Of a stretch of 64,000 nt of DNA, positions 43,544 to 55,710 are shown in pieces (position 1 is the stretch's first letter; each line of letters begins with the position of its first letter). The translations under genes and the position numbers were made by a program. The notes under the pieces are model-generated. The model saw nothing but the letters and a program-made list of their open reading frames with translations. It was not told where the DNA came from and ran no database searches. Location: the NCBI RefSeq assembly GCF_904849725.1, contig NC_058523.1, positions 171,350,689-171,414,688 of the forward strand, in the 5' to 3' direction. This DNA is from Hordeum vulgare subsp. vulgare (lineage: Eukaryota > Streptophyta > Magnoliopsida > Poales > Poaceae).

Positions 43544-45005
43544 TGTTGGCGGAGACTTGCTTGCGTTGGTTTTTCCCTTGAAGAGGAAATGGTGATGCAA
43601 CAAAGGAGCAGTAAGTATTTCTCTCAGTTTGAGAACCAAGGTATCAATCCAGTAGGAGGGTCTCGTCAAGTCCAGAGTACCTGCGCAAACACAAACGAAC
43701 TTGCACCCAATGCTTCAAAGGGGTTGTCAATCCCTTCAAGATTGTTTGCAAAGTGAGATCTGAAGGCAGAAAGTGCAACGAAGTAAAAAGTGTAAGGCTG
43801 AAAATATGGTGTGGAGTAGACCCGGGGGCCATAGTGTTCACTAGAGGCTTCTCTCAAAATAGCAAATATCATGGTGGGTGAACAAATTACTGTCGAGCAA
43901 TTGATAGGACCGCGCAAAGTCATGACGATATCTAAGGCAATGATCATACATATAGGCATCACATCCGAGACAAGTAGACCGATACTTTCTGCATCTACTA
44001 CTATTACTCCACACATCAACCTCTATCCAGCATGCATCTAGTGTATTGAGTTCATGACGAACAGAGTAACGCTTTAAGCAAGATGACATGATGTAGAGGG
44101 ATAATCTCAAACCAATGATAAAAACACCATCTTTTTACCCTTGATGGCAACAACACGATGCGTGCCTCGCTACCCCTTCTGTCACTGGGTGAGGTCACCG
44201 CACGGTATGAACCCAAAACCAAGCACTTCTCCCATTGCAAGAATCATAGATCTAGTTGGCCAAACAAAACCCACAACTCGAAGAGAATTACAAGGATATG
44301 AAATCATGCATAAGAGAGATCAGAAGAAACTCAAATAAGATTCATAGATAATCTGATCATAAATCCACAATTCATTGGATCTCGACAAACACACCACAAA
44401 ATAAGATTACATCGGATAGATCTCCATGAAGATCATGGAGAACTTTGTATTGAAGATCCAAGAGAGAGAAGAAGCCATCTAGTTACTAGCTATGGACCCG
44501 TAGGTCTATGGTGAACTACTGACGCATCATCGGAGAGGTCGTGGTGTATCCGAACCCCCCTCCGGCAGGGCACCAGAACGTGCCCCAGATGGGATCTTGC
44601 GGAGACAGAAGCTTGCGGCGGCGGAAAAGTACTTTCGATGATCTCCTGATTTTTTGTGGAATTTTTGGGGATATATAAGCGCAAAACCTAGGTCAAAGGG
44701 GCCTCAGGGAGCCCACAAGCCAGGGGGCCACGGCCTCCCCCCTAGCCGCGCCATGAGGGCTTGTGGGGTCCCTGGTGGGCCCCTGCCCTGATTCTCCGGC
44801 TCTCCGATCTTTTTCTGTTCCGGAAAAAAATCTTTTTGGCAGTTTCATTCTGTTTGGACTCTTTTCAAAATCCGCCTCTGAAAGGGGTCAAAAAGATCGA
44901 AAAAACAGGAACTGGCACTTGGCACTGAGTATGCAAAACATCCAAAGTTTGACAAGATAATAGCATGGAACCATCAAAAATTATAGATACGTTGGAGACG
45001 TATCA
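43544..45005 (-). repeat. LTR3 (5' LTR of element 2)
   Basis: About 1.46 kb. On the minus strand it begins TGATACGTCTCCAACGTATC. Its left end is less well defined (starts TGTTGGCGGAGAC on the plus strand). It lacks a roughly 35-40 bp stretch present in LTR1 and LTR2 near the element start, and differs more from them than they do from each other. Confidence 0.75.
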
Positions 45006-45740
45006 GACCGCTATTCGTACACTTGTTATCATGGCCTCTGCACGCCACTGGTCTGTATCACAGCTTGATGTTAAGAATGTCTTTATTAATGGTGAGCTAT
45101 TGAGGAGGTATACATGCAATCACCACCTAGGTATTCTATTCGTGATGGCATGGTATGTCGTCTTCGTCGCTCTCTCTATGGCCTTAAGCAAGCCTCCCGT
45201 GCGTGGTTTGAGTGTTTACCAGTGTGGTGACTGCCGCTGGTTTTTAGCGAGCGCTCATGATCCAATATTGTTTGTCCACCTTTCACCTCATGGTCAGAAT
45301 CTTCCTCTTCTCTATGTCGATGACATGATCATCACTGGATATGACCCTAGGTATATTTCCTTTGTAAAGGCCCGTCTTAGTGAGCAGTTTCTTAGTCTGA
45401 TCTTGGACCTCTTCGCTACTTTCTTGGGATTGAAGTCTCATCTACCTCTGATGGCTTTTCTAAATCTCAGGAAAAGTATAGACATGATCTTCTTTCTCAT
45501 GCTTCTCTTACTGATGAACACATTGATGAGACTCCTACGGAGCTCAATGTTCACCTTCGTTATACTAATGGTAACCCCTTGCGTGATCCGACGCGTTATT
45601 GTCATCTTGTTGGGAGTCTTGTCTATCTAGTTTTCGCTCGTCTGGATATCTCTTATATGATTCATATTTTGAGTTAGTTTGTCTTTGCTCCCACTTTGGT
45701 TCACTATAGTCACCTCCTTCGTGTTCTCCGATATTGATGC
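45006..45740 (+). pseudogene. Copia reverse transcriptase fragment
   Basis: The plus frame reads [17 protein letters not shown], then ASAHDPILFVHLSPHGQNL, then LLYVDDMIITGYD. It continues in shifted frames through LVGSLVYL and HYSHLLRVLRY. LDVKNxF and YVDDM are the conserved catalytic motifs of the Ty1/Copia RVT_2 domain. Frameshifts near 45105, 45400 and 45570 and a missing 5' half make it non-functional. Its left end is cut exactly at the end of LTR3. Confidence 0.85.
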
Positions 45741-46560
45741 AGAGCATCCTATGATCAACCCCATGTACACTCTAGGTACTCCCCAAGCCCCAAGCGCCAT
45801 TGGACATAAGGTGAACTCGCTCCTAGGTGCTTCTCTTTTCAATTCACATGAGGAATGGATGCTACCTAAAGTATGGACTTCCTGTATACTCAAGTGCAGC
45901 CGAGGCGACCATGGCGACACACAGAGTGAAGGCCAAGTCACCGAGGAGACGAACAAACGAACACGTCAAGATGCGAGGGTGGAAGTCTTCAGCTTCCGAA
46001 TGACCAGAAGCCTTCGAACGTCCGACACCATCCAGCATCCCGATGACTCAGCCTCTTCGTACATCCGGTGCCAATCGAACAGAGCCGAATCTAGGGATGT
46101 CTGAAGACCTCCGTACATCTTACACCTCTAGAATCTGGATGACCGAGCGCCTCTGAAAATCCGGTGCCACATGTCCCGAAAAGAAATGTCGGACATCGGA
46201 CAACCTCCGGACGCCCACGAGCCGCTGGACATTCAGAACCACCTGCGCATAGCTATGGCCTTTGTCCTTGTATCTCTCTCTCACTTACCCCTTCATTGTT
46301 AACACTATAAACACTCTTCCCCCACCTCCTTTCTAGGGTTAGCAATGGTTTAGCTGCATAGATTAGTTGAGCATTGCTCCTTCAACTACTTCTCCCATGG
46401 AGATGAGACCTCTATGTGAGAAGATCCCTTAGTGGATGTCAAGGCCCCTTGTGAAGGAAGATCCATAGTGGATTCAAGGCCCCATCTCCCCATGGGATTT
46501 GGGATGAACTCTACCATGTATCCTCTTTCCCTTTGTTGTTCATGTACCTATGTGAATCTT
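45741..46560 (+). mobile_element. Copia LTR, left part (split by Angela insertion)
   Basis: This non-coding stretch continues at 55165-55321 on the far side of the Angela-type insertion, where it ends in CA and is followed by a Copia primer-binding site. It is therefore most of a 5' LTR. The exact left end is uncertain; a TG at about 45736 is a candidate. Phrases like CATCCGGTGCC and GACATCGGAC repeat within it. Confidence 0.55.
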
Positions 46561-48376
46561 TGTTGGGGAACGTCGCATGGGAAACAAAATTTTTCCTACG
46601 CGCACGAAGACCTATCATGGTGATGTCCATCTACGAGAGGGTATGTTCGATCTACGTACCCTTGTAGATCGCACAGCAGAAGCGTTAGTGCACGCGGTTG
46701 ATGTAGTGGAACGTCTTCACGTCCCTCGATCCGCCCCGCGAACTATCCCGTGAACAGTCCCACGAGCTAGCGCCGAACGGACGGCACCTCCGCGTTCAGC
46801 ACACGTACAACTCGACGATGATCTCGGCCTTCTTGATCCAGCAAGAGAGACGGAGAGGTAGAAGAGTTCTCCGGCAGCGTGACGGCGCTCCGGAGGTTGG
46901 TGATGATCTTGTCTCAGCACGGCTCCGCCCGAGCTCCGCAGAAACGCGATCTAGAGGTAAAACCGTGGAGATATGTGGTCGGGCTGCTGTGGCAAAGTTG
47001 TCTCAAATCAGCCCTAAAACCCCACTATATATAGGAGGAGGAGGGGGAGACTTGCCTTGGGGTCCAAGGACTCCCAAGGGAGTCGGCCGAGCCAAGGGGG
47101 AAGGTCTCCCCCTCCCAAACCGAAATCCACTTGGTTTGGAAGGTGGAGTCCTTCTTCCCTTTCCCACCTCCTTCTTTTTTTTTCTTTTCTCTTTGATTTT
47201 CTTTCCTATGAGCATAGGCCTCTCTTGGGCTGTCTCACCAGCCCACTAAGGGCTGGTGCGGCACCCCAAACACCCATGGGCTTCCCCGGGGTGGGTGGGC
47301 CCCCCCGTGAACTCCCGGAACCCATTCGTCATTCCCGGTACATTCCCGGTAACTCCGAAAACCTTCCGGTAATCAAATGAGGTCATCCTATATATCAATC
47401 ATCGTTTCCGGACCATTCCGGAAACCCTCGTGACGTCCGTGATCTCATCCGGGACTCCGAACAACATTCGGTAACCAACCATATAACTCAAATACGCATA
47501 AAACAACGTCGAACCTTAAGTGTGCAGACCCTGCGGGTTCGAGAACTATGTAGACATGACCCGAGAGACTCCTCGGTCAATATCCAATAGCGGGACCTGG
47601 ATGCCCATATTGGATCCTACATATTCTACGAAGATCTTATCGTTTGAACCTCAGTGCCAAGGATTCATATAATCCCGTATGTCATTCCCTTTGTCCTTCG
47701 GTATGTTACTTGCCCGAGATTCGATCGTTAGTATCCGCATACATATTTCAATCTCGTTTACCGGCAAGTCTCTTTACTCGTTCCGTAATACAAGATCCCG
47801 CAACTTACACTAAGTCACATTGCTTGCAAGGCTTGTGTGTGATGTTGTATTACCGAGTGGGCCCCGAGATACCTCTCCGTCACACGGAGTGACAAATCCC
47901 AGTCTCGATCCATACTAACTCAACGAACACCTTCGGAGATACCTGTAGAGCATCTTTATAGTCACCCAGTTATGTTGCGACGTTCGATACACACAAAGCA
48001 TTCCTCTGGTGTCCGTGAGTTATATGATCTCATGGTCATAGGAACAAATACTTGACACGCAGAAAACAGTAGCAATAAAATGACACGATCAACATGCTAC
48101 GTCTATTAGTTTGGGTGTAGTCCATCACATGATTATCCTAATGATGTGATCCCGTTATCAAGTGACAACACTTGCCTATGGCCAGGAAACCTTGACCATC
48201 TTTGATCAACGAGCTAGTCAACTAGAGGCTTACTAGGGACAGTGTTTTGTCTATGTATCCACACAAGTATTGTGTTTCCAATCAATACAATTATAGCATG
48301 TATAATAAACAATTAGCATGAACAAAGAAATATAATAATAACTAATTATTATTGCCTCTAGGGCATATTTCCAACA
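46561..48376 (-). repeat. Angela 3' LTR
   Basis: About 1.82 kb. It is closely similar to the copy at 53341-55164. I count about eleven differences in the first 275 or so bases by eye and fewer per length further on. Confidence 0.93.
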
Positions 48377-49840
48377 GTCTCCCACTTGCACTAGAGTCAA
48401 TAATCTAGTTCACATCACCATGTGATTCCAACGAATCCAACACCCATATAGTTCTGGGGTCTGATCGCGTCTTGCTCGTGAGAGAGGTTTTAGCCAACGG
48501 TTCTGGAACTTTCAGATCCGTGCGTTCTTCACAAATCTTTATGTCATCTTATAGATGCTGCTACAACGTGCTATTCAGAAATGCTCCAAATATCTACTCT
48601 ACTATACGAATCCGTTTCACTACTCATAGTTATTCGGATTAGTGTCAAAGCTTGCATCGACGTAACCCTTTACTACGAACTCTTTAACCACCTCCATAAT
48701 CGAGAAAAATTCCTTAGTCTATTTAGTTACTAAGGATAACTTTGACCGCTGATCAGTGATTCAATCCTGGATCACTCTGTGTACCTCTTAACAGACTTGC
48801 TGCAAGGCACACATCAGGTGCGGTACTCAGCATGGCATACTTTAGAGTCTACGGCTAAGGCATAGAAGACGACCTTCGTCTATTGTCTTTATTCTGCCGT
48901 GGTCGGGTTTTTTTGAGTCTTACTCAAATTCACACCTTACAACGCAACCAAAAACTCCTTCTTTGCTGATCCATTTTGAAATCTTTCAAAAACTTGTCAA
49001 GGCATGCATCTTGTTGAAACTTCCATTAAGTGCCTTTGATCTATCTCCATAGATCTTTGATGCTCAACGTTCAATTAGCGCAATCCAGGTATTCCTTTGA
49101 AAACTCCTTTCAAACAACCTTGTATGCTTTACACAAATTCTACATTACTTTCTGATCCACAATATGTCAACCACATATACTTATCAGAAATTCCATAGTG
49201 CTCCCACTCACTTCTTTGGAAATACAAGTTTCTCACAAACTTTGTACAAACCCAAAATCTTTGATCATCTCATCAAAGTGTATATTCCAACTCCGAGATG
49301 CTTGCACCAGTCCATTTAAGGATCGCTGGAGCTTGCATACTTGCTAGTATCTTTAGGATCGACAAAACCTCATGGTTGTATCTCATACAATGTTTGCTCA
49401 AGGAAACCTTCGAGGAAACAATGTTTTGACATCCTACATGCAATATTTCATAAATAATGCAGGAACTACTAACATAATTCTAACAGACTTTTAGCATCGC
49501 TACCAGTGAGAAAGTCTCATCATAGTCAACTGTTTGATCTTGTCGGAAACATCTTTGCGACAAGTCGAGCTTTTCTTAATAGTGACTTATCACCATCACC
49601 GTCTGTCTTCCTTTTAAAGATCCATCTTTACTCAATAGTCCTATGACCATCAAGTAGTTCTTCCAAAGTCTACACTTTGTTTTCATACATGGATCCTCTC
49701 TCGGATTTCATGGCTTCCAGCCATTTGTCGGAATCCGGGCCCACCATTGCTTTCTCCATAACTCGTAGGTTCACTGTTGCTCAACAACATGACCTCCAAG
49801 ACAGGGTTACCGTACCACTCTGCAGTAGTACGCGACCTTG
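48377..49840 (-). pseudogene. Decayed Angela pol, reverse transcriptase part
   Basis: There is no long frame. Near 49690-49760 the minus strand reads MVGPDSDKWLEAMKSEI, the start of the Copia reverse-transcriptase domain, followed by disruption. The rest of the region up to the polypurine tract has Copia-like base content but stops in all frames. Confidence 0.6.
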
Positions 49841-50196
49841 TCAACCTACGAGGTTTGTAGTAACTTGATCCGATGCTTGATGATCACCATCATCAGCTTT
49901 CACTTCAATTGGTGTAGGCGCCATAGGAACAACTTCCTGCGCCCTGCTACACACTGGTCGAAGTGATGGTTCAATAACCTCATCAAGTTCTACCACCCTC
50001 CCACTCATTTCTTTCGAGAGAAACCTTTCCTCGAGAAAGGATCCGTTTCTAGAAACAAACACTTTGCTCTCGGATCTGAGATAGGAGATGTACCCAACTG
50101 TTTTGGATATCCTATGAAGATGCATTTATCCGCTTTGGGTTCGAGCTTATCAGACTGAAACTTTTTCACATAAGTGTCGAAACCCCAAACTTTCAA
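49841..50196 (-). pseudogene. Angela integrase C-terminal fragments
   Basis: Two overlapping minus frames are separated by a frameshift. 50196-50005 reads KVWGFDTYVKKFQSDKLEPK and KCIFIGYPKQ. 50125-49841 reads VGYISYLRSESKVFVSRNG and GRVVELDEVIEPSLRP. This is the GKGYP-type tail after the Copia integrase core. The integrase core itself is not recognisable upstream. Confidence 0.75.
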
Positions 50197-51590
50197 GAAA
50201 CGACAGTTTAGATTTCTCTAAACCTCACTCTATACTGTGTCATCTCAACGGAAATACGTGGTGCCCTATTTAAAGTGAATGCGATTGTCTCTAATGCATA
50301 ACCCATAAACGATAGTGGTAATTCGATAAGAGACATCATAGTATGCACCATATCAAATAGGGCGTGGCTAAGATGTTCAGACACATCATCACACTATGGT
50401 GTTCCACGTGGCATGAACTGCGAAACAATTTCCACATTGTCTTAACTGCGTACCAAAACTCGTAACTCAGATATTCATTTCTATGATCATATCGTAGACA
50501 GTTTATCCTCTTGTTACAACGAACTTCACTCCGAAACAGAATTGAACTTTTCAATATTTCAGACTTGTGATTCATTAAGCAAATACTCTAGTATCTACTC
50601 AAATCGTCATTGAAGTAAGAACATAATGATATCCACTGCGTGCCTCAGCACCCATTGGACTGCATACATCAAAATGTATCACTTCCAACAAGTTACTATC
50701 TTATTTCATCTCAATGAAAACAAGGCCTTGCTCATGTGGTATGATTTGCATGTCACTAGTGATTCAAAATCAAGTGAGTATAAAGATCCATCAGCATGGA
50801 GCCTCTTCATGCAATTTATACCAACATGACTCAAGCGGCAGTGCCACAAGTAAGTGGTACTATCATCATTACCTCGTATCTTTTGGCACCAATATCATGA
50901 ACATGTGTAACACTACGATCGAGATTCAATAAACCATTGTAGGTGATTATTCAAGAAAATAGAGTAATCATTATTCTCTTTAAATGAATAATCGTATTGC
51001 AATAAACACGATCCAATCATATTCATGCTTAACGCAAGCACCAAATAACAATTATTTAGGTTTAACACCAATCCCGATGGTAGAGGGAGCGTGCGACGTT
51101 TGATCATATCAACCTTGGAAACACTTCCAACACGTATCGTCACCTCGCCTTTAGCTAGTCTCAGTTTATGCCGTAGCTTTCATTTCGTGTTACTAATCAC
51201 TTAGCAAACGAACCGGTATCCAATACCCTCATGCTACTAGGAGTACTAGTAAAGTACACATCAACATCATGTATATCTAATATACTTCTTTCGACTTTTG
51301 CCAGCCTTCTTATCTACCAAGTATCTAGAGTTGCTCCGCCTCAGTGACTGTTCCCCTCATTACAGAAGCACTTAGTCTCGGGTTTGGGTTTAATCTTGGG
51401 TCTCTTCATTAGTGGAGCAACTGTTTTTCCGTTTCACGAAGTATCCCTTCTAGCCCTTGCCTTTCTTGAAACTTAGTGGTTTTACAAACCGTCAACTATT
51501 GATGCTCCTTCTGGATTTCTACTTTCGCAGTGTCAAACATCGCGAATCGCTCAAGGATCATTGTATCTATCCTTGATATGTTATAGTTCA
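50197..51590 (-). other. Decayed internal Angela sequence
   Basis: Stops occur in every frame. Occasional Copia-like words are seen but there is no domain I can support. Confidence 0.45.
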
Positions 51591-51791
51591 TCACGAAGCT
51601 CTCACAACTTGGTGGTAGTGACTTTGGAGAACCATCACTATCTCATCTGGAAGATTAACTCCCACTTGATTCAAGTGATTGTCGTACTCAGACAATCTGA
51701 GCACACGCTCAACGATTGAGCTTTTCTCCTTTACTTTGTGGACAAAGAATCTTGTGGGAGGTCTCGTACCTCTCAACAAGGGCACGAGCAT
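51591..51791 (-). pseudogene. Angela gag fragment
   Basis: The minus frame contains SIVERVLRLSEYDNHLNQVG and VNLPDEIVMVLQSHYHQ. This resembles the UBN2/gag segment of Angela/BARE elements, which typically reads LPDE followed by LQSLPPSY. It is short and frame-shifted at both ends. Confidence 0.6.
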
Positions 51792-53340
51792 GAAATCACA
51801 ATTTCATCTCTTTAGAACATCACTTATGTTCCGTGACGTTTCAAAACGTCTTCGATGCCTTGCTTCTAAGCCATTAAGTATTTTGCACCGAACTATCGTG
51901 TAGTCATCAGAAACGTGTATGTCGAATGTTCACATCATCCACAGACGACGCTCGAGGTGCAGCACACCGAGTGGTGCATTAAGGACATAAGCCTTCTGCA
52001 CAGCAACGAGGACAATCCTCTTCAAAGTTTGCTACTATCAACTTTCAACTAAATTTTCTCTAGGAACATATAAAAACAGTAGAGCTATTGCGCAAGATAC
52101 ATCGTAATTCGCAAAGACCATTAGACTATGTTCATGACAATTAGTTCAATTAATCATATTACTTAAGAACTCCCACTCAAAAAGTACATCTCTCTAGTCA
52201 TTTGAGTGGTACATGATCCAAATTCACTATCTCAAGTCCGATCATCACGTGAGTCGAGAATAGTTTCAGTGGTAAGCATCTCTATGCTAATCATATCAAC
52301 TATACGATTCATGCTCGACCTTTCGGTCTCATGTGTTCCAAGGCCATGTCTGCACATGCTAGGCTCGTCAAGCTTAACGCGAGTGTTCTGCGTGTGCAAC
52401 TGTTTTGCACCCGTTGTATGTGAACGTTGAGTCTATTACACCCGATCATCATGTGGTGTCTCGAAACGACGAACTGTCGCAACGGTGCACAGTCGGGGAG
52501 AACACAATTTCGTCTTGAAATTTTAGTGAGAGATCACCTCATAATGCTACCGTCGTTCTAAGCAAGATAAGGTGCAAAAAAGGATTAACATCACATGCAA
52601 TTCATAAGTGACATGATATGGCCATCATTTACGTGCTCCTTGATCTCCATCACCAAAGCACCGGCACGATCTTCTTGTCACCGGCGCCACACCATGATCT
52701 CCATCAACGTGTCGCCATCGGGTTGTCGTGCTACTCATGCTATTACTACTAAAGCTACGTCCTAGCAAAATAGTAAATGCATCTGCAAGCACAAATGTTA
52801 GTTTAAAGACAACCCTATGGCTCCAGCCGGTTGCCGTACCATCGACGTGCAAGTCGATATTAACTATTACAACATGATCATCTCATACATCCACTATATC
52901 ACATCACATCATTGGCCATATCACATCACAAGCATACCCTGCAAAAACAAGTTAGACGTCCTCTAATTTTGTTGTTGCATGTTTTATGTGGTGACCATGG
53001 GTATCTAGTAGGATCGCACCTTACTTACGCAAACACCACAACGGAGATATATGAGTTGCTATTTAACCTCATCCAAGGACCTCCTCGGTCAAATCCGATT
53101 CAACTAAAGTTGGAGAAACTGACACCCGCCAGTCATCTTTGAGAAACGGAGTTACTCGTAGCGATGAAACCAGTCTCTCGTAAGCGTAGGAGTAATGTCG
53201 GTACGAGCCGCTTCGATCCAACAATACCGCGGAATCAAGAAAAGACTAAGGAGGGCAGCAAAACGCACATCACCGCCCACAAAAACTTTTGTGTTCTACT
53301 CGAGAAGACATCTACGCATGAACATAGCTCATGATGCCAC
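51792..53340 (-). other. Decayed gag and leader of Angela
   Basis: No long frame. At the right end, next to the LTR, the minus strand reads GTGGCATCATGAGCTATGTT. This is a degraded form of the Copia primer-binding site GTGGTATCAGAGC. Confidence 0.5.
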
Positions 53341-55164
53341 TGTTGGGGAACGTCGCATGGGAAACAAAATTTTTCCTACGCGTACGAAGACCTATCATGG
53401 TGATGTCCATCTACGAGAGGGGATGGTCGATCTACGTACCCTTGTAGACCGCACAGCAGAAGCGTTAGTGAACGCGGTTGATGTAGTGGAACGTCTTCAC
53501 GTCCCTCGATCCGCCCCGCGAACTATCCCGCGAACAGTCCCACGATCTAGTGCCGAACGGACGGCACCTCCGTGTTCAGCACACGTACAGCTCGACGATG
53601 ATCTCAGCCTTCTTGATCGAGCAAGAGAGACGAAGAGGTAGAAGAGTTCTCCGGCAGCGTGACGGCGCTCCGGAGGTTGGTGATGATCTTGTCTCAGCAG
53701 GGCTCCGCCCGAGCTCCGCCCGAGCTCCGCAGAAACGCGATCTAGAGGTAAAACCGTGGAGATATGTGGTCGGGCTGCCGTGGCAAAGTTGTCTCAAATC
53801 AGCCCTAAAACCCCACTATATATAGGAGGAGGAGGGGGGAGACTTGCCTTGGGGTCCAAGGACTCCCAAGGGAGTCGGCCGAGCCAAGGGGGAAGGTCTC
53901 CCCCTCCCAAACCGAAATCCACTTGGTTTGGAAGGTGGAGTCCTTCTTCCCTTTCCCACCTCCTTTTTTTTATTTTCTCTTTGATTTTCTTTCCTATGTG
54001 CATAGGCCTCTCTTGGTCTGTCTCACCAGCCCACTAAGGGCTGGTGCGGCACCCCAAACACCCATGGGCTTCCCCGGGGTGGGTGCCCCCCCCGGTGAAC
54101 TCCCGGAACCCATTCGTCATTCCCGGTACATTCCCGGTAACTCCGAAAACCTTCCGGTAATCAAATGAGGTCATCCTATATATCAATCTTCGTTTCCGGA
54201 CCATTCTGGAAACCCTCGTGACGTCCGTTATCTCATCCGGGACTCCGAACAACATTCGGTAACCAACCATATAACTCAAATACGCATAAAACAACGTCGA
54301 ACCTTAAGTGTGCAGACCCTGCGGGTTTAAGAACTATGTAGACATGACCCGAGAGACTCCTGGGTCAATATCCAATAGCGGGACCCGGATGCCCATATTG
54401 GATCCTACATATTCTACGAAGATCTTATCGTTTGAACCTCAGTGCCAAGGATTCATATAATCCCGTATGTCATTCCCTTTGTCCTTCGGTATGTTACTTG
54501 CCCGAGATTCGATCGTCAGTATCCGCAAACCTATTTCAATCTCGTTTACCGGCAAGTCTCTTTACTCGTTCCGTAATACAAGATCCCGCAACTTACACTA
54601 AGTCACATTGCTTGCAAGGCTTGTGTGTGATGTTGTATTACCGAGTGGGCCCCGAGATACCTCTTCGTCACACGGAGTGACAAATCCCAGTCTCGATCCA
54701 TACTAACTCAACGAACACCTTCGGAGATACCTGTAGAGCATCTTTATAGTCACCTAGTTACGTTGCGACGTTTGATACACAAAAAACATTCCTCTGGTGT
54801 CCGTGAGTTATATGATCTCATGGTCATAGGAACAAATACTTGACACGCAGAAAACAGTAGCAACAAAATGACACGATCAACATGCCACGTCTATTAGTTT
54901 GGGTCTAGTCCATCACATGATTCTCCTACTGATGTGATCCCGTTATCAAGTGACAACACTTGCCTATGGCCAGGAAACCTTGACCATCTTTGATCAACGA
55001 GCTAGTCAACTAGAGGCTTACTAGGGACAGTGTTTTGTCTATGTATCCACACAAGTATTGTGTTTCCAATCAATACAATTATAGCATGGATAATAAACGA
55101 TTATCATGAACAAAGAAATATAATAATAACTAATTATTATTGCCTCTAGGGCATATTTCCAACA
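53341..55164 (-). repeat. Angela 5' LTR
   Basis: About 1.82 kb. It has the same ends as the left LTR and is directly followed on the right by the ATCTT target duplication. It carries a short CCGAGCTCCGCC duplication (about 53707-53722) not present in the left copy. Confidence 0.93.
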
Positions 55165-55710
55165 ATCTTGTGTGTGGTGAGTCTAGTGGATGTGTGATTG
55201 GACTTGTTCTTGAGTGTTCCCTCTTGTGATTTCTCCCTGTTCCTCCCTATTTTCTTCGTCTTCTTGAGGTTTCCCCCTCCAATTCATGAAAGATCGACAC
55301 CTAGGGGTTCCACTCACATCATATTGGTATCAAGAGCCATGTTCTTACAGATATGGAGTCCTCCCCTTCGTTTTCTAGCCTAATTTTGTTTGAGTTTGTC
55401 CCAATTTGAAAATCCTCACCAAAAATAGTCATACCAATTTTTTATGGTTTGTTGGTTTTGATGAGATTTTGGTGGCTTTGATCCATGGAACTCATGTTTG
55501 GCAAGTAGATCTAGCTTCCCCTCCACGGAATCCCCACAAAACTTTTCTTGTCCCCATAACTTTTGACCCCCCAAAATGGAAAACTCTTCCAAACATCACG
55601 TCCCAAATCTAGATCTCGAGTTGACACACACCCACCGAATGTTTGGCCCTTTTCGTATGTCCGGTCCCCGCGAGCCACCGGATTTCCTGAACTCAACGAA
55701 CATTAATACT
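55165..55710 (+). mobile_element. Copia LTR right part, primer-binding site and leader
   Basis: The LTR begun at about 45741 resumes here and ends in CA at 55321. TGGTATCAAGAGCC at 55325-55338 is the initiator-Met-tRNA primer-binding site of Copia elements. About 370 bp of leader follows before the next element cuts in at 55711. No gag is present. Confidence 0.7.

Larger units (their letters stand above)
31358..45005 (-). mobile_element. Three-LTR tandem array of Gypsy (Athila-like) elements
   Basis: Three LTRs alternate with two internal regions, all in minus orientation: LTR1 31358-32951, internal 1 32952-37949, LTR2 37950-39459, internal 2 39460-43543, LTR3 43544-45005. LTR1 and LTR2 are immediately followed on their right by a polypurine-type tract (minus strand GGAGTTAAGCTTGGGGATGC). 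LTR2 and LTR3 are preceded on their left by the primer-binding-site motif. LTR2 therefore serves both elements. The outer flanks differ (GTGCA in a LINE tail, GACCG in a Copia gene), so there is no shared target duplication. Neither internal region codes for reverse transcriptase or integrase. The protease motif DLGA/DFGA and the LTR style suggest an Athila-lineage family such as Sabrina or Fatima relatives, an inference from memory. Confidence 0.85.
46561..55164 (-). mobile_element. Angela/BARE/WIS-type Copia retrotransposon
   Basis: Both ends are LTRs running, on the plus strand, from TGTTGGGGAACGTCGC to CATATTTCCAACA. This is the reverse complement of the Angela family LTR, so the element is in minus orientation. 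A 5-bp target duplication, ATCTT, flanks it (46556-46560 and 55165-55169). LTRs are 46561-48376 and 53341-55164. The internal region 48377-53340 has a polypurine-type tract at its left end (minus strand GTGCAAGTGGGAGAC) and only broken gag and pol pieces. It must have been mobilised by another copy, or it decayed afterwards. Confidence 0.93.

Noticed and set aside
31353..45010. Outer 5-bp target duplication for the three-LTR array
   Set aside because: Left GTGCA and right GACCG do not match, and the flanks are different element types.
45006..46560. Reading the Copia RT fragment and the following LTR as one element's 3' end
   Set aside because: The LTR is followed on its right side by a Copia primer-binding site at 55325, which makes it a 5' LTR. 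The RT fragment is more likely from another copy.
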